The translations under genes were made by a program, and so were the position numbers. From positions 1 through 64,000 of the forward strand of contig CANQYM010000003.1 in the NCBI GenBank assembly GCA_947628085.1: a stretch of DNA of 64,000 bases. The letters are read 5' to 3'. Below the pieces are notes generated by a model that saw only the letters and a list, made by a program, of their open reading frames with translations, was not told the DNA's origin and ran no database searches. How positions within the stretch are numbered: position 1 is the first letter of the stretch; each line of letters begins with the position of its first letter. The stretch comes from an uncultured Clostridia bacterium. GTDB taxonomy: Bacteria > Bacillota > Clostridia > TANB77 > CAG-508. Shown in pieces: positions 1-7,222 of the stretch.

Positions 1-60
1 TTGCATGTCTTATGTGCGCCGCCAGCGTTTATCCTGAGCCAGGATCAAACTCTCTTGTTT
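1..60 (-). rRNA. 16S rRNA, 5' end only (runs off left edge)
   Basis: The reverse complement carries the conserved bacterial 16S start AGAGTTTGATCCTGGCTCAG followed by a GCTGGCGGCGC block. Aligning AGAGTTTG with E. coli position 8 puts base 1 near window position 60. Only about 60 nt are inside the window; the rest of the rrn operon lies to the left. The mature 5' end is inferred, not measured. Confidence 0.97.
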
Positions 61-227
61 ATGGTATCTATATTTTTTATAAATATAAATCTAATTTGAG
101 TTTGAGCTTTTAAGCTCATTTTTAAAATTTTTGGTAGTCTAAAACTACCGCTTGGTTTCTCTTAAAGGATATTTATTGTTTACTTTTCAATGTACTCTTT
201 TTTCTTGGCTCACATTTCCTGTGAACA
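61..227 (-). other. rrn leader with hairpins and a boxA-like stretch
   Basis: About 165 nt lie between the predicted transcription start and the 16S gene. Two clear hairpins are visible: TGAGCTT/AAGCTCA at 103-118 and GGTAGT/ACTACC at 133-149. Near 181-195 the minus strand reads ATTGAAAAGTAAACAA, which resembles the boxA-like antitermination stretch of Firmicutes rrn leaders. The antitermination role is inferred from position and similarity only. Confidence 0.5.
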
Positions 228-233
228 TTCATT

Positions 234-262
234 ATTTTAACACTCTTAAAATTAAATGTCAA
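234..262 (-). promoter_or_regulatory. Strong sigma-A-type promoter of the rrn operon
   Basis: On the minus strand a perfect -35 TTGACA (257-262) is followed after exactly 17 nt by TAAAAT (234-239). The -10 ends about 173 nt before the 16S start, normal for an rrn leader. It is the best consensus promoter near the 16S gene. Confidence 0.85.
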
Positions 263-408
263 CACTTTTTTTAAAATATTTTAAGTTATTTTTTAAGTTT
301 CTTTAAATAATTACTATTATTTATAAAATATTTATAAAATATTCCTCAATTATTTTTTATAGAAAAATTCCATAATAGCTTTCATAATAAAAGAATATGA
401 AATATTAA

Positions 409-435
409 AAGTGATATTTTATTAAAATATCACTT
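409..435 (-). terminator. Hairpin downstream of the 367-aa gene
   Basis: A 12-bp perfect stem AAGTGATATTTT / AAAATATCACTT with a 3-nt loop lies between the end of the 367-aa gene and the rrn promoter. The U-run after it on the minus strand is short, so termination is plausible rather than certain. The rest of 263-478 shows only AT-rich spacer. Confidence 0.55.
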
Positions 436-478
436 CTAATTTAACTTAATTTTCTAAATAATCTACTTTGCTCTATAT

Positions 479-1582
479 TTATTTTTCATATTCTTCAAAA
501 CTTTTTCTTTTTCTCGACTCTTTATCAGTAGTACTATCTAACTTTTCGCCTATTCTTTTTTCAACAGCACTTCTTCCTATTTCATATAATTGTGCTAGTG
601 TTCCATTTCTGCAACCTTTAAACCTATCTAAGCTCATACATAAAAAGCTGTTTAATTCACTTACTTCAATTGGCTCTACTCTAAAGTTTTCTAATTGGTC
701 GTCTAATCTTAAAAAATTTCTTAAAAAGTTTTCAGTTAAGTTTGTTTGAATTTTGTCTACTTCTTCTTGTGTAGTAGCATTACTAAACCTTCCATATCTT
801 CCAACTAAAAAGTCTGGAGCTTTTATTGCTTTTACTCCTTCTCCTTCAAGCATTCCCATAAATATTCCTAAAGCTGCTATAAAATTAGGTGTTACATTTC
901 TACGCTCTTTAACTCCTGTATTTACACCATTTATTGCTTTTTGCATTTTAGAATTATATTCTTCATTTTTTGATGGTTCCATTCTTTGAATTGCATAAAT
1001 ATATGCAAGTTTTTCTCCAAAACGATTTTGTGTAATTCCATATCTAATCCATGGAAGATTATATATATGTTTTCCATCTGTAAGTGATAAATGCATAATA
1101 TATGGTGTTTCAAATCCATAGTCATCTTGACATCTTTGTGCCATAACCATACTTCCTGCAAAATTTCCAATTGGAGTTAAATCATCAAACTCTGAAAAAG
1201 TTTGGTCTTTAATAAAATTTGTGTATCTTAAAATAAATTTTTCCGGATTTTGAAAATCTGAAACAGTTGCATTTTTCCATATATTAAATAAGAAGTATCT
1301 TTCTTTATGTCTATCGTCAATCTTAGTTGATTTTATATCTGTATATTTTATAGCCTCTAAATATTTTTTCAAATTTCTTTCAAAAACATCTACATCTCTT
1401 ATAGTAATTTCTGGCATATATTCTTCGTGCATTCTTGGTACTATTGTAACACTTTTTCCAGTTCTTTTTACAAAAGCATGCCTATCTTCACCTTGAATTC
1501 CTTGTTTTTTTGCCTCTTCTTTATCCATTCCTAAACTTTTTCTAAAATTAGTTATAACTTGTTCAGCTAAAACATTTTTCAT
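479..1582 (-). CDS. Unrecognised 367-aa protein next to the rrn operon
   Basis: I do not recognise this family. The protein appears soluble: no signal peptide or membrane segment is visible. It is rich in charged residues, ends in a Lys/Arg/Glu-rich tail (KESRKRKSF), and contains a central hydrophobic, glycine-rich stretch (FIAALGIFMGMLEGEG) that could be a buried helix. The ATG start is supported by a GAAAGGA site about 10 nt upstream. It is transcribed toward the rrn operon, ends with a hairpin at 409-435, and has no close operon partner (128 nt to sdaA). Base composition matches its neighbours. It is probably a lineage-specific conserved protein; no function is proposed. Confidence 0.75.
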   Translation of the reverse strand: MKNVLAEQVITNFRKSLGMDKEEAKKQGIQGEDRHAFVKRTGKSVTIVPRMHEEYMPEITIRDVDVFERNLKKYLEAIKYTDIKSTKIDDRHKERYFLFNIWKNATVSDFQNPEKFILRYTNFIKDQTFSEFDDLTPIGNFAGSMVMAQRCQDDYGFETPYIMHLSLTDGKHIYNLPWIRYGITQNRFGEKLAYIYAIQRMEPSKNEEYNSKMQKAINGVNTGVKERRNVTPNFIAALGIFMGMLEGEGVKAIKAPDFLVGRYGRFSNATTQEEVDKIQTNLTENFLRNFLRLDDQLENFRVEPIEVSELNSFLCMSLDRFKGCRNGTLAQLYEIGRSAVEKRIGEKLDSTTDKESRKRKSFEEYEK

Positions 1583-1710
1583 AAAAAATTTATCCTTTCT
1601 TACAAAGTTTAGTAAAATTTTTGAGTTCCTATTTGTTTATTATAACACAATTTCTTTCATAATTCAACTCTAGATAGGATTATACGGTTTTTATCTAAAT
1701 TTATATATTA

Positions 1711-2940
1711 TTATTCTTTCATATCTATATTATAATATTTATTTCTACAATATTTTTTTGCTAAGCCTCCTTCGCTTGTTTCTCTATAATGGCTCTGCAA
1801 ATCTTTTCCAGTTTCATACATTGTTTCTACTACAACATCAAAAGATACTTTCCTATTATCTGATAACATCATTGCTAAACTACTAGATTCTAATGCTCTC
1901 ATTGCTCCAATTGCATTTCTTTCAATACATGGAATTTGTACATATCCATATATTGGATCACAAGTTAATCCTAAATGATGTTCCATTGCAATCTCTGATG
2001 AATTTTCAATTTTTTTAATGCTTCCGCCAAGCAAATATGTTGCTCCAGCTGATGCCATTGAACATGCTGTTCCTATTTCTGCTTGACAACCACATTCAGC
2101 ACCGCTTATTGAAGCATTTGTTTTAACAACATTTCCAATTACTCCTGCCACAGCTAATGCTTTTATGATTTTACTATCTTCAAAATTATATTTTTCCTTC
2201 ATATAATATAGCACTGCTGGTAATACTCCAGAAGCACCACAAGTTGGAGCCGTAACTATAATTCCGCCACTTGCATTTTCTTCACTTGTTGCATAAGCAT
2301 ATGCACTTACTAATCTATTTTGCTTTGTTACTTCATCCTCATTTTCAATATGTTCTTCAAACAATTTTTTTGCTCTTTTTTCTAAATGCAATTTTCCATG
2401 CATAATTCCTTCTGATTTTAAACCTTTTTGAATAGTTTTTTGCATTGAAGTCCAAACTTCTTGTAAATAATCTTTTATTGAATCTCCTTCAATTTTGCAA
2501 ACATAATCATATAAATCGCAATTGTTTTCTTCGCAATATTTTTCTATTTCTCCAAAACTTTTTTCCTTATATATATCCTCAAATTCAAGTTCTTTTTTAT
2601 TTTCTATTTGGAAAGTTCCACCACCTACTGAATAAACTCTCCATTTTGCAATTTCTTCATTATTTTTAATTGCAAAAATATCGAAAGTGTTTGGATGAAC
2701 TTCACATTTATAGTCTGTATCAAATATAATTTCTGTTTCATATTCTTTTAAAGTTTCTTCTATTATATAGTCTGTTAAATGTCCTTTACCAGTTAATGCT
2801 AGAGAACCATATAATATTACTTTAAATTTATCTGCTTCTGGATATTTATTTTTAAAAATTTCAACAGCTCTTTTTGGTCCCATTGTATGTGAACTTGATG
2901 GTCCATTTCCTATTTTATATAATTCTTTTAAAGATTGCAT
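1711..2940 (-). CDS. sdaA: L-serine ammonia-lyase, Fe-S dependent, single chain
   Basis: Converts L-serine to pyruvate and ammonia in the cytoplasm. The N-terminus IGNGPSSSHTMGP matches the beta domain of Fe-S serine dehydratases. The C-terminal alpha domain holds the conserved cysteines in TAPTCGASG (near 232), GAECGCQ (near 281), LTCDP (near 326) and IPCIERN (near 337), which in this family bind the 4Fe-4S cluster. At 409 aa it is somewhat shorter than the roughly 455-aa enterobacterial single-chain enzymes but keeps both domains in one chain, unlike Bacillus SdaAA/SdaAB. It follows deoD by 37 nt and is probably co-transcribed. The nearest GGAG is 31 nt before ATG, with a 7-bp hairpin (AGAATAT/ATATTCT) in between that may shorten the effective spacing. 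Confidence 0.92.
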   Translation of the reverse strand: MQSLKELYKIGNGPSSSHTMGPKRAVEIFKNKYPEADKFKVILYGSLALTGKGHLTDYIIEETLKEYETEIIFDTDYKCEVHPNTFDIFAIKNNEEIAKWRVYSVGGGTFQIENKKELEFEDIYKEKSFGEIEKYCEENNCDLYDYVCKIEGDSIKDYLQEVWTSMQKTIQKGLKSEGIMHGKLHLEKRAKKLFEEHIENEDEVTKQNRLVSAYAYATSEENASGGIIVTAPTCGASGVLPAVLYYMKEKYNFEDSKIIKALAVAGVIGNVVKTNASISGAECGCQAEIGTACSMASAGATYLLGGSIKKIENSSEIAMEHHLGLTCDPIYGYVQIPCIERNAIGAMRALESSSLAMMLSDNRKVSFDVVVETMYETGKDLQSHYRETSEGGLAKKYCRNKYYNIDMKE

Positions 2941-2977
2941 ATTTTTTTCTAGAATATTTATATATTCTTTTCTCCTT

Positions 2978-3697
2978 TTATAATTTTAAAGTTGTTTCTA
3001 ATGCTAGTTTTATCATTTCATTCATTGAATTTTGTCTTTGCTCTGCAGTTAGTTCTTCACTTGTGCATAAAGAATCTGAAACCGTTAATAAGCAAGATGC
3101 ATTTTTTCCTAAATGTTTTGCTGTGAAAAATAATGCAAAACTTTCCATTTCTGAACCCATTAAATTATATTCTTTTGGAAGTCTGTTTAAAAATTGTTGT
3201 GGGTCATCTAAGTATGGGTCAAAACATTCTGTGCATGCCATATTTCCTTTTACATATCTTTGATTTAACTCTTTTGCTGTTTCTTCTATTTTTTCATTTA
3301 AATAAGAAGATGATTGAACCATATGGCTTTCAGTTCCTGTCATATTTTTTGCGAAATTTCCTTCTGTATATGCATTATCTACTAAAACTATATCTAAAAC
3401 TTTTAAATAATCTACATGTCCTCCACAAGAACCTATTCTAATAATATTTTCTACTCCGTAAAATTTATATAATTCATAAGAATAAATTCCTATGCTTGGC
3501 ATTCCCATTCCAGATGCCATTACTGTTATTTCTTTTCCTTTATATTTCCCTGTAAAAGCATACATTCCTCTTACACTATTTACTAGCTTATAATCTTCTA
3601 AAAAATTTTCTGCAATATATTTTGCTCTCATTGGGTCTCCTGGCATTAAAACCGTTTTTGCTATTTCTCCTAACTTTGCTTCATTATGAACTGCCAT
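2978..3697 (-). CDS. deoD: Purine-nucleoside phosphorylase, DeoD type
   Basis: Phosphorolysis of purine (deoxy)nucleosides to base plus (deoxy)ribose-1-phosphate; nucleoside salvage, cytoplasmic hexamer in the family. At 239 aa it equals the E. coli length. Visible landmarks are His4 near the N-terminus, the phosphate-binding LMPGDPMRAKYIAE block, RIGSCGG in the middle, GSEMESFALF (nucleoside-binding Met/Glu) and VSDSL containing the conserved Asp. The start is preceded by AAGGAGGTTTTAAAT. It probably starts a two-gene unit with sdaA. The 500-nt gap upstream holds a foldback element and tandem repeats. Confidence 0.95.
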   Translation of the reverse strand: MAVHNEAKLGEIAKTVLMPGDPMRAKYIAENFLEDYKLVNSVRGMYAFTGKYKGKEITVMASGMGMPSIGIYSYELYKFYGVENIIRIGSCGGHVDYLKVLDIVLVDNAYTEGNFAKNMTGTESHMVQSSSYLNEKIEETAKELNQRYVKGNMACTECFDPYLDDPQQFLNRLPKEYNLMGSEMESFALFFTAKHLGKNASCLLTVSDSLCTSEELTAEQRQNSMNEMIKLALETTLKL

Positions 3698-3845
3698 ATT
3701 TAAAACCTCCTTACATTAATTTCAAATTGATTATAACATGCAAGTTTTAGTATTGCAAACTATAATTATTAACTAATGATTTGTAATTTTTTTACTGTCA
3801 AATAAATATTTTTATTAGCTAATAATTATTTTATCTTCTAGTAAA

Positions 3846-4012
3846 TATTTTACTGTTATGCTTATATATTGTTTTATTTCATGACTTGGTGTCGCAATCT
3901 TCTTTTTTTAAAATAATCAAAATGAAGATTGCTCCAATCGCCCTCCGCTTACACTTCGGTTGGTCGCTTACGCGTCATTCATAAAACAATATATAATCAT
4001 AGCAGTAAAATA
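3846..4012. repeat. Foldback element, copy A (88-bp core between inverted arms)
   Basis: The left arm (3846-3885) and right arm (3974-4012) are near-perfect reverse complements (about 35 of 39 positions, arm beginning TATTTTACTG). Between them is an 88-nt core (3886-3973), much richer in G+C than its surroundings. The same core occurs in reverse orientation at 39356-39443 with 5 differences in 88, while the arms there are a different sequence. Within the core GCAATCTTC pairs with GAAGATTGC, CCAATCG can pair with CGGTTGG, and CGCTTACRC appears twice. The element sits between deoD and spo0A. Whether it is a mobile element, a structured RNA or both is unknown. Confidence 0.85.
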
Positions 4013-4055
4013 CTCTACAAATTATAGATTATAATTTATAATTCGTAAATCATGA

Positions 4056-4136
4056 CTTACAACTCACAGCCTATAATTTATAAGTCATAAATTACAGCTT
4101 ACAACTCACAGCTTATAGTTTACAAGTTACAACTTC
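4056..4136. repeat. Imperfect 42-nt tandem repeat, about two units
   Basis: CTTACAACTCACAGC begins at 4056 and again at 4098, followed by similar TATAATTTATAAGTCA / TATAGTTTACAAGTTA stretches, giving a 42-nt period. It lies directly beside foldback copy A and downstream of spo0A. Too few units for a CRISPR and no gene is visible in it. Confidence 0.7.
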
Positions 4137-4150
4137 TTATAAAATTAAAT

Positions 4151-4193
4151 AATGAACTCAAAATACTAATCTCTAGCATTTCAAGTTCATTTT
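4151..4193 (-). terminator. Terminator after spo0A
   Basis: AATGAACT pairs with AGTTCATT around an interrupted inner stem (AAAT/ATTT) directly downstream of the spo0A stop. The downstream U-run is weak on the minus strand. Confidence 0.6.
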
Positions 4194-4201
4194 AAATTCA
4201 C

Positions 4202-5017
4202 TTATGCTGTTTTTAAGTCTAAACGTAGCTTATCTGCTATCATTGCTATAAATTCTGAATTTGTTGGCTTGCCTTTATTAGAATTTACAGTATATCCAAA
4301 TATGCTTTCAACAGTTTCTATTTGACCTCTATTCCATGCTACTTCTATAGCATGTCTAATTGCACGTTCAACTCTTGAAGGTGTTGTTTTATATTTCTTA
4401 GCTAAATCTGGATAAAGTTGTTTAGTTATTTGATTAATCACTTCAATATTATTTACTACCATCATTATTCCATCTCTTAAATATTGATATCCTTTTATAT
4501 GTGCTGGAACTCCGATTTCATGAATGATGTTTGTAACTTTTATTTCTAAAATTTCTTCTTTTGTAGCTTGATTATTAATATTTATATAATTTGGTTTTAT
4601 ATCTTTTATAACTAGTGGTTTGTTTAATTGCTTAGGTTGTGGAACATTAACTAACTCTCTTATTCTTTTCATTAAAACATCCATCTTAAAAGGTTTTAGA
4701 ATATAATATTGCGCTCCTAAATTTATAGCTTGTGTTGTAACTGCGTCTTGTCCAACAGCTGATAACATAATGCAAATAGGCAATTCAACATTTGAAGATA
4801 TTAGCTTTTCTAAAACTCCCAATCCATCCAAATGTGGCATAATAACATCTAATAATACCACTTGTGGTCTTTCCATTATTATTTTATTATAGGCTTCTTG
4901 CCCATCTTTAGCTGTTGCAACTATTTCTACATCTTCTTGTGTATTAAAATATGTAATTAATGTAGAAACAAATTCTAAATTGTCATCTGCTATAAGAATT
5001 TTGATTTTTTCGTTCAA
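4202..5017 (-). CDS. spo0A: Sporulation master response regulator Spo0A
   Basis: Phosphorylation-activated transcription factor that commits cells to sporulation. Residues 1-125 form a receiver domain with acidic residues Asp11-Asp12, phosphoacceptor Asp57 in VVLLDVIMP and a conserved LKPF near the end. The C-terminal half is the characteristic Spo0A effector domain, including [16 protein letters not shown] and the DNA-recognition segment [15 protein letters not shown]. At 271 aa it has the usual length. It stands alone with its own promoter at 5062-5090 and tandem 0A boxes at 5129-5148, suggesting autoregulation. The start is supported by AAGGAGG just upstream. Presence of Spo0A implies a sporulating lineage but does not prove the organism sporulates. 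Confidence 0.97.
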   Translation of the reverse strand: MNEKIKILIADDNLEFVSTLITYFNTQEDVEIVATAKDGQEAYNKIIMERPQVVLLDVIMPHLDGLGVLEKLISSNVELPICIMLSAVGQDAVTTQAINLGAQYYILKPFKMDVLMKRIRELVNVPQPKQLNKPLVIKDIKPNYININNQATKEEILEIKVTNIIHEIGVPAHIKGYQYLRDGIMMVVNNIEVINQITKQLYPDLAKKYKTTPSRVERAIRHAIEVAWNRGQIETVESIFGYTVNSNKGKPTNSEFIAMIADKLRLDLKTA

Positions 5018-5040
5018 AATTTTCCCTCCTTAAAAAATTT

Positions 5041-5056
5041 CTGTAAATATTTACAG
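5041..5056. promoter_or_regulatory. 16-bp perfect palindrome at the spo0A transcription start
   Basis: CTGTAAATATTTACAG is a perfect palindrome immediately after the predicted -10 of the spo0A promoter, so it overlaps the likely start site. It could be an operator or a 5'-UTR hairpin; no binding factor is assigned. Confidence 0.5.
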
Positions 5057-5061
5057 AACGA

Positions 5062-5090
5062 ATTATATTATTTAAATTTTTTTAATGCAA
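5062..5090 (-). promoter_or_regulatory. Sigma-A-type promoter of spo0A
   Basis: TTGCAT (5085-5090) is followed after 17 nt by TATAAT (5062-5067), about 45 nt upstream of the spo0A start codon on the minus strand. Confidence 0.75.
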
Positions 5091-5128
5091 CGATTTTTGT
5101 TCATTTTAGAAAAGTTTCGAACATCATC

Positions 5129-5148
5129 ATTCTACAAAATTCGACAAA
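5129..5148 (-). promoter_or_regulatory. Tandem Spo0A boxes upstream of spo0A
   Basis: On the minus strand TTTGTCGAAT (5139-5148) matches the 0A-box core TTTGTCRAA exactly and is followed without gap by TTTGTAGAAT (5129-5138), one mismatch away. The two are one helical turn apart and about 40 bp upstream of the -35 element, a position expected for autoregulation. Binding is inferred from the sequence match. Confidence 0.7.
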
Positions 5149-5167
5149 CATTTTTCACAAAAAAATA

Positions 5168-5206
5168 AATATGATATTTAAATATTGTAATTTTAAATAT
5201 CATATT
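5168..5206 (-). terminator. Terminator after yigZ
   Basis: A 15-bp stem AATATGATATTTAAA / TTTAAATATCATATT lies just downstream of the yigZ stop; on the minus strand it is followed by TATTTTTTT. It separates yigZ from the spo0A control region. Confidence 0.75.
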
Positions 5207-5226
5207 ATTTTACAAAAAATGACAAC

Positions 5227-5850
5227 TTATAAATTTCTATTTATATATTTTTCTTTTACTATAGTTATATTTTTTATTTCAAAATTTAAATCTTGTTTAG
5301 TTTTAATTTTTTCAAGTTCTTCTTTTGGTATATCTACAATGCAATCTATATTTTCATTATATTCTGCTTCTATAAAATCTATATTTTGTTGTTTTAAATA
5401 ATATTTAAATTTATCTAAATCTTGATATGATATTGTTATTTTTGCTCTTACTCCTAGCTCTTTTAAAACTTCTCCTGCTTCCTTTAAAGCCTCTTTAAAA
5501 GACAATGTATATGCTCTAACTAATCCCCCTGTACCTAAAAGTATTCCTCCAAAGTATCTAGTAACTACTACTAATACATTATATAATTTTTGAGAATTAA
5601 TTATATTAAGCATTGGACTTCCTGCTGTTCCAGATGGTTCACCATCATCACTAAAACGATTTATTTCTCCCTCTTCTGAAAAAATACTATATGCAAAACA
5701 ATTGTGTTTAGCATCATAATATTTTCTTTTAACTTCTTTTATTTTTTCTTCAGCTTCTTGCACGCTTTCAACATAAAAAACATTTGCTATAAATTTTGAT
5801 TTCTTCTCTATTATTTCAGCAGAGCTATTCTGAGAAATACTTTTAAACAT
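5227..5850 (-). CDS. yigZ: YigZ/IMPACT family protein
   Basis: UPF0029/IMPACT family; the family is linked to translation regulation and a ribosomal-domain-like fold, but the bacterial biochemical role is unsettled. The hallmark stretch FSDDGEPSGTAGSPML (near residues 66-81) is intact, followed by VVTRYFGGILLGTGGLVRAY, the second conserved block. The C-terminal roughly 70 residues form the smaller UPF0029 C-terminal domain. Length 207 aa is typical. It is alone between two hairpins: a terminator at 5168-5206 after it and an AT-rich 115-nt gap before it. Confidence 0.9.
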   Translation of the reverse strand: MFKSISQNSSAEIIEKKSKFIANVFYVESVQEAEEKIKEVKRKYYDAKHNCFAYSIFSEEGEINRFSDDGEPSGTAGSPMLNIINSQKLYNVLVVVTRYFGGILLGTGGLVRAYTLSFKEALKEAGEVLKELGVRAKITISYQDLDKFKYYLKQQNIDFIEAEYNENIDCIVDIPKEELEKIKTKQDLNFEIKNITIVKEKYINRNL

Positions 5851-5965
5851 AATTTTCTAGTTTAATCAATTTTATAAACATTTATCTATTTAAATTGATT
5901 AATCCTTCCTTTTAATCTTTTTGATTTCTTATTGGATTTGAAATCAATTAATATTTTATTAAAAT

Positions 5966-7222
5966 CTAATTAATTTGAAGTCCGGCAGTATATCCGGTAG
6001 AATAAGCAATTTGCAAATTGAATCCACCAGTATATGCATCTACATCTATAATTTCTCCTGCAAAATATAATCCTTTCACTAACTTTGATTCCATAGTTTT
6101 AGGATTTATTTCTTTTGTAGATATTCCACCTGCTGTTACTATTGCCTCTTCAACAGGTCTAAAACCTTCTATGTTTATTTCAAAATTTTTAAGTAAATTA
6201 ATTAAATTTTGTCTTTCAACTTTTGTAATTTCATTTACTTTTTTATTTGGATTTATTTTAGATAGTTCAATAATTGGATTTATCATTTTCTTTGGCAATA
6301 ATTTATCTAAGCTATTTTTGAATTCTTTATTTTTAAATTCTTCAAAATCTCTTATTATTCTTTTATCTAATTCTTCAGGTAGCAAAGCTGGTTTTAAATC
6401 TATAATTAATTTAATTTTGTTTTCTAATAAAAGTCTATTAACATCATTATATCTTAAAAGATGAGCTGAGCTACTTAAAACTGTAGGTCCACTTACTCCA
6501 AAATGTGTAAATAGTAATTCTCCAAAATCTTCATATATTTTTTTATTTTTTTCTGTATCCTTTATTACCATTTTAATGTTCTTAAGTGATAGTCCTTGTA
6601 AACTTTGACACAAGTATTTATCTGCTATTAATGGAACTAAAGAGCCTTTTATGTTCTCTATGGTGTGTCCTAAACTTTTTGCCATTTTATATCCATCTCC
6701 TGTAGAACCAGTAAGTGGATAGCTTTTCCCTCCAGTTGCTAATATTATTTTATCTGCTTCTAATTTTTCTCCAGATAGTAATAAAACTCCTTTTGCAGTG
6801 CCATTTTGAACAATTATTTTTTCTACTTTTTCATTAAGTTTTATTTTAATATTTTTATATTTTTTAAGTTCTTTAATAAAGCAATTTAAAACATCTTGTG
6901 CTCTATCGGTAACTGGGAATATTCTGTTTCCTCTCTCTTCTTTTACTTTAAGTCCGTTACTTTCTATTAAATTTATAATATCTTTATTAGTAAAATTTTG
7001 AAAAGCACTATATAAAAACTTTCCATTACCAGGAACATTTTTTATAAAATCATTAATATCTAATGAGCTTGTGATATTACATCTACCTTTTCCTGTAATT
7101 AAAAGTTTTTTCCCTAATATATTGTTTTTTTCAATTAATATTATTTCATTTTTTTCATTTTTAGCTGAAGAAACTGCTGACATTATTCCAGCAGGTCCTC
7201 CACCAATTATTATTATTTTCAT
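5966..7222 (-). CDS. BaiN/HI0933-family FAD-dependent oxidoreductase
   Basis: Flavoprotein of the HI0933/YhiN/BaiN family. The N-terminal dinucleotide-binding motif IIIGGGPAGIMSA (residues 3-15) and LGKKLLITGKGRCNIT (about 43-58) are diagnostic, as is the C-terminal FAD block GLYFAGEIIDVDAYTGGFN. Some relatives reduce bile-acid enone intermediates, but most members have unknown substrates, so no substrate is claimed. At 418 aa it is full length. Its start codon overlaps the stop of the upstream WG-repeat gene by one base (TAATG), indicating translational coupling and a ppaC-WG-BaiN operon. Confidence 0.9.
   Translation of the reverse strand: MKIIIIGGGPAGIMSAVSSAKNEKNEIILIEKNNILGKKLLITGKGRCNITSSLDINDFIKNVPGNGKFLYSAFQNFTNKDIINLIESNGLKVKEERGNRIFPVTDRAQDVLNCFIKELKKYKNIKIKLNEKVEKIIVQNGTAKGVLLLSGEKLEADKIILATGGKSYPLTGSTGDGYKMAKSLGHTIENIKGSLVPLIADKYLCQSLQGLSLKNIKMVIKDTEKNKKIYEDFGELLFTHFGVSGPTVLSSSAHLLRYNDVNRLLLENKIKLIIDLKPALLPEELDKRIIRDFEEFKNKEFKNSLDKLLPKKMINPIIELSKINPNKKVNEITKVERQNLINLLKNFEINIEGFRPVEEAIVTAGGISTKEINPKTMESKLVKGLYFAGEIIDVDAYTGGFNLQIAYSTGYTAGLQIN

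Noticed and set aside
4056-4136. CRISPR-like repeats
   Set aside because: Only two imperfect units without unique spacers, and no cas genes in the window.
6018-6464. 148-aa plus-strand ORF in the BaiN-like gene
   Set aside because: Reverse-strand shadow, T-rich DNA giving Phe/Leu/Ser runs, no start signals.
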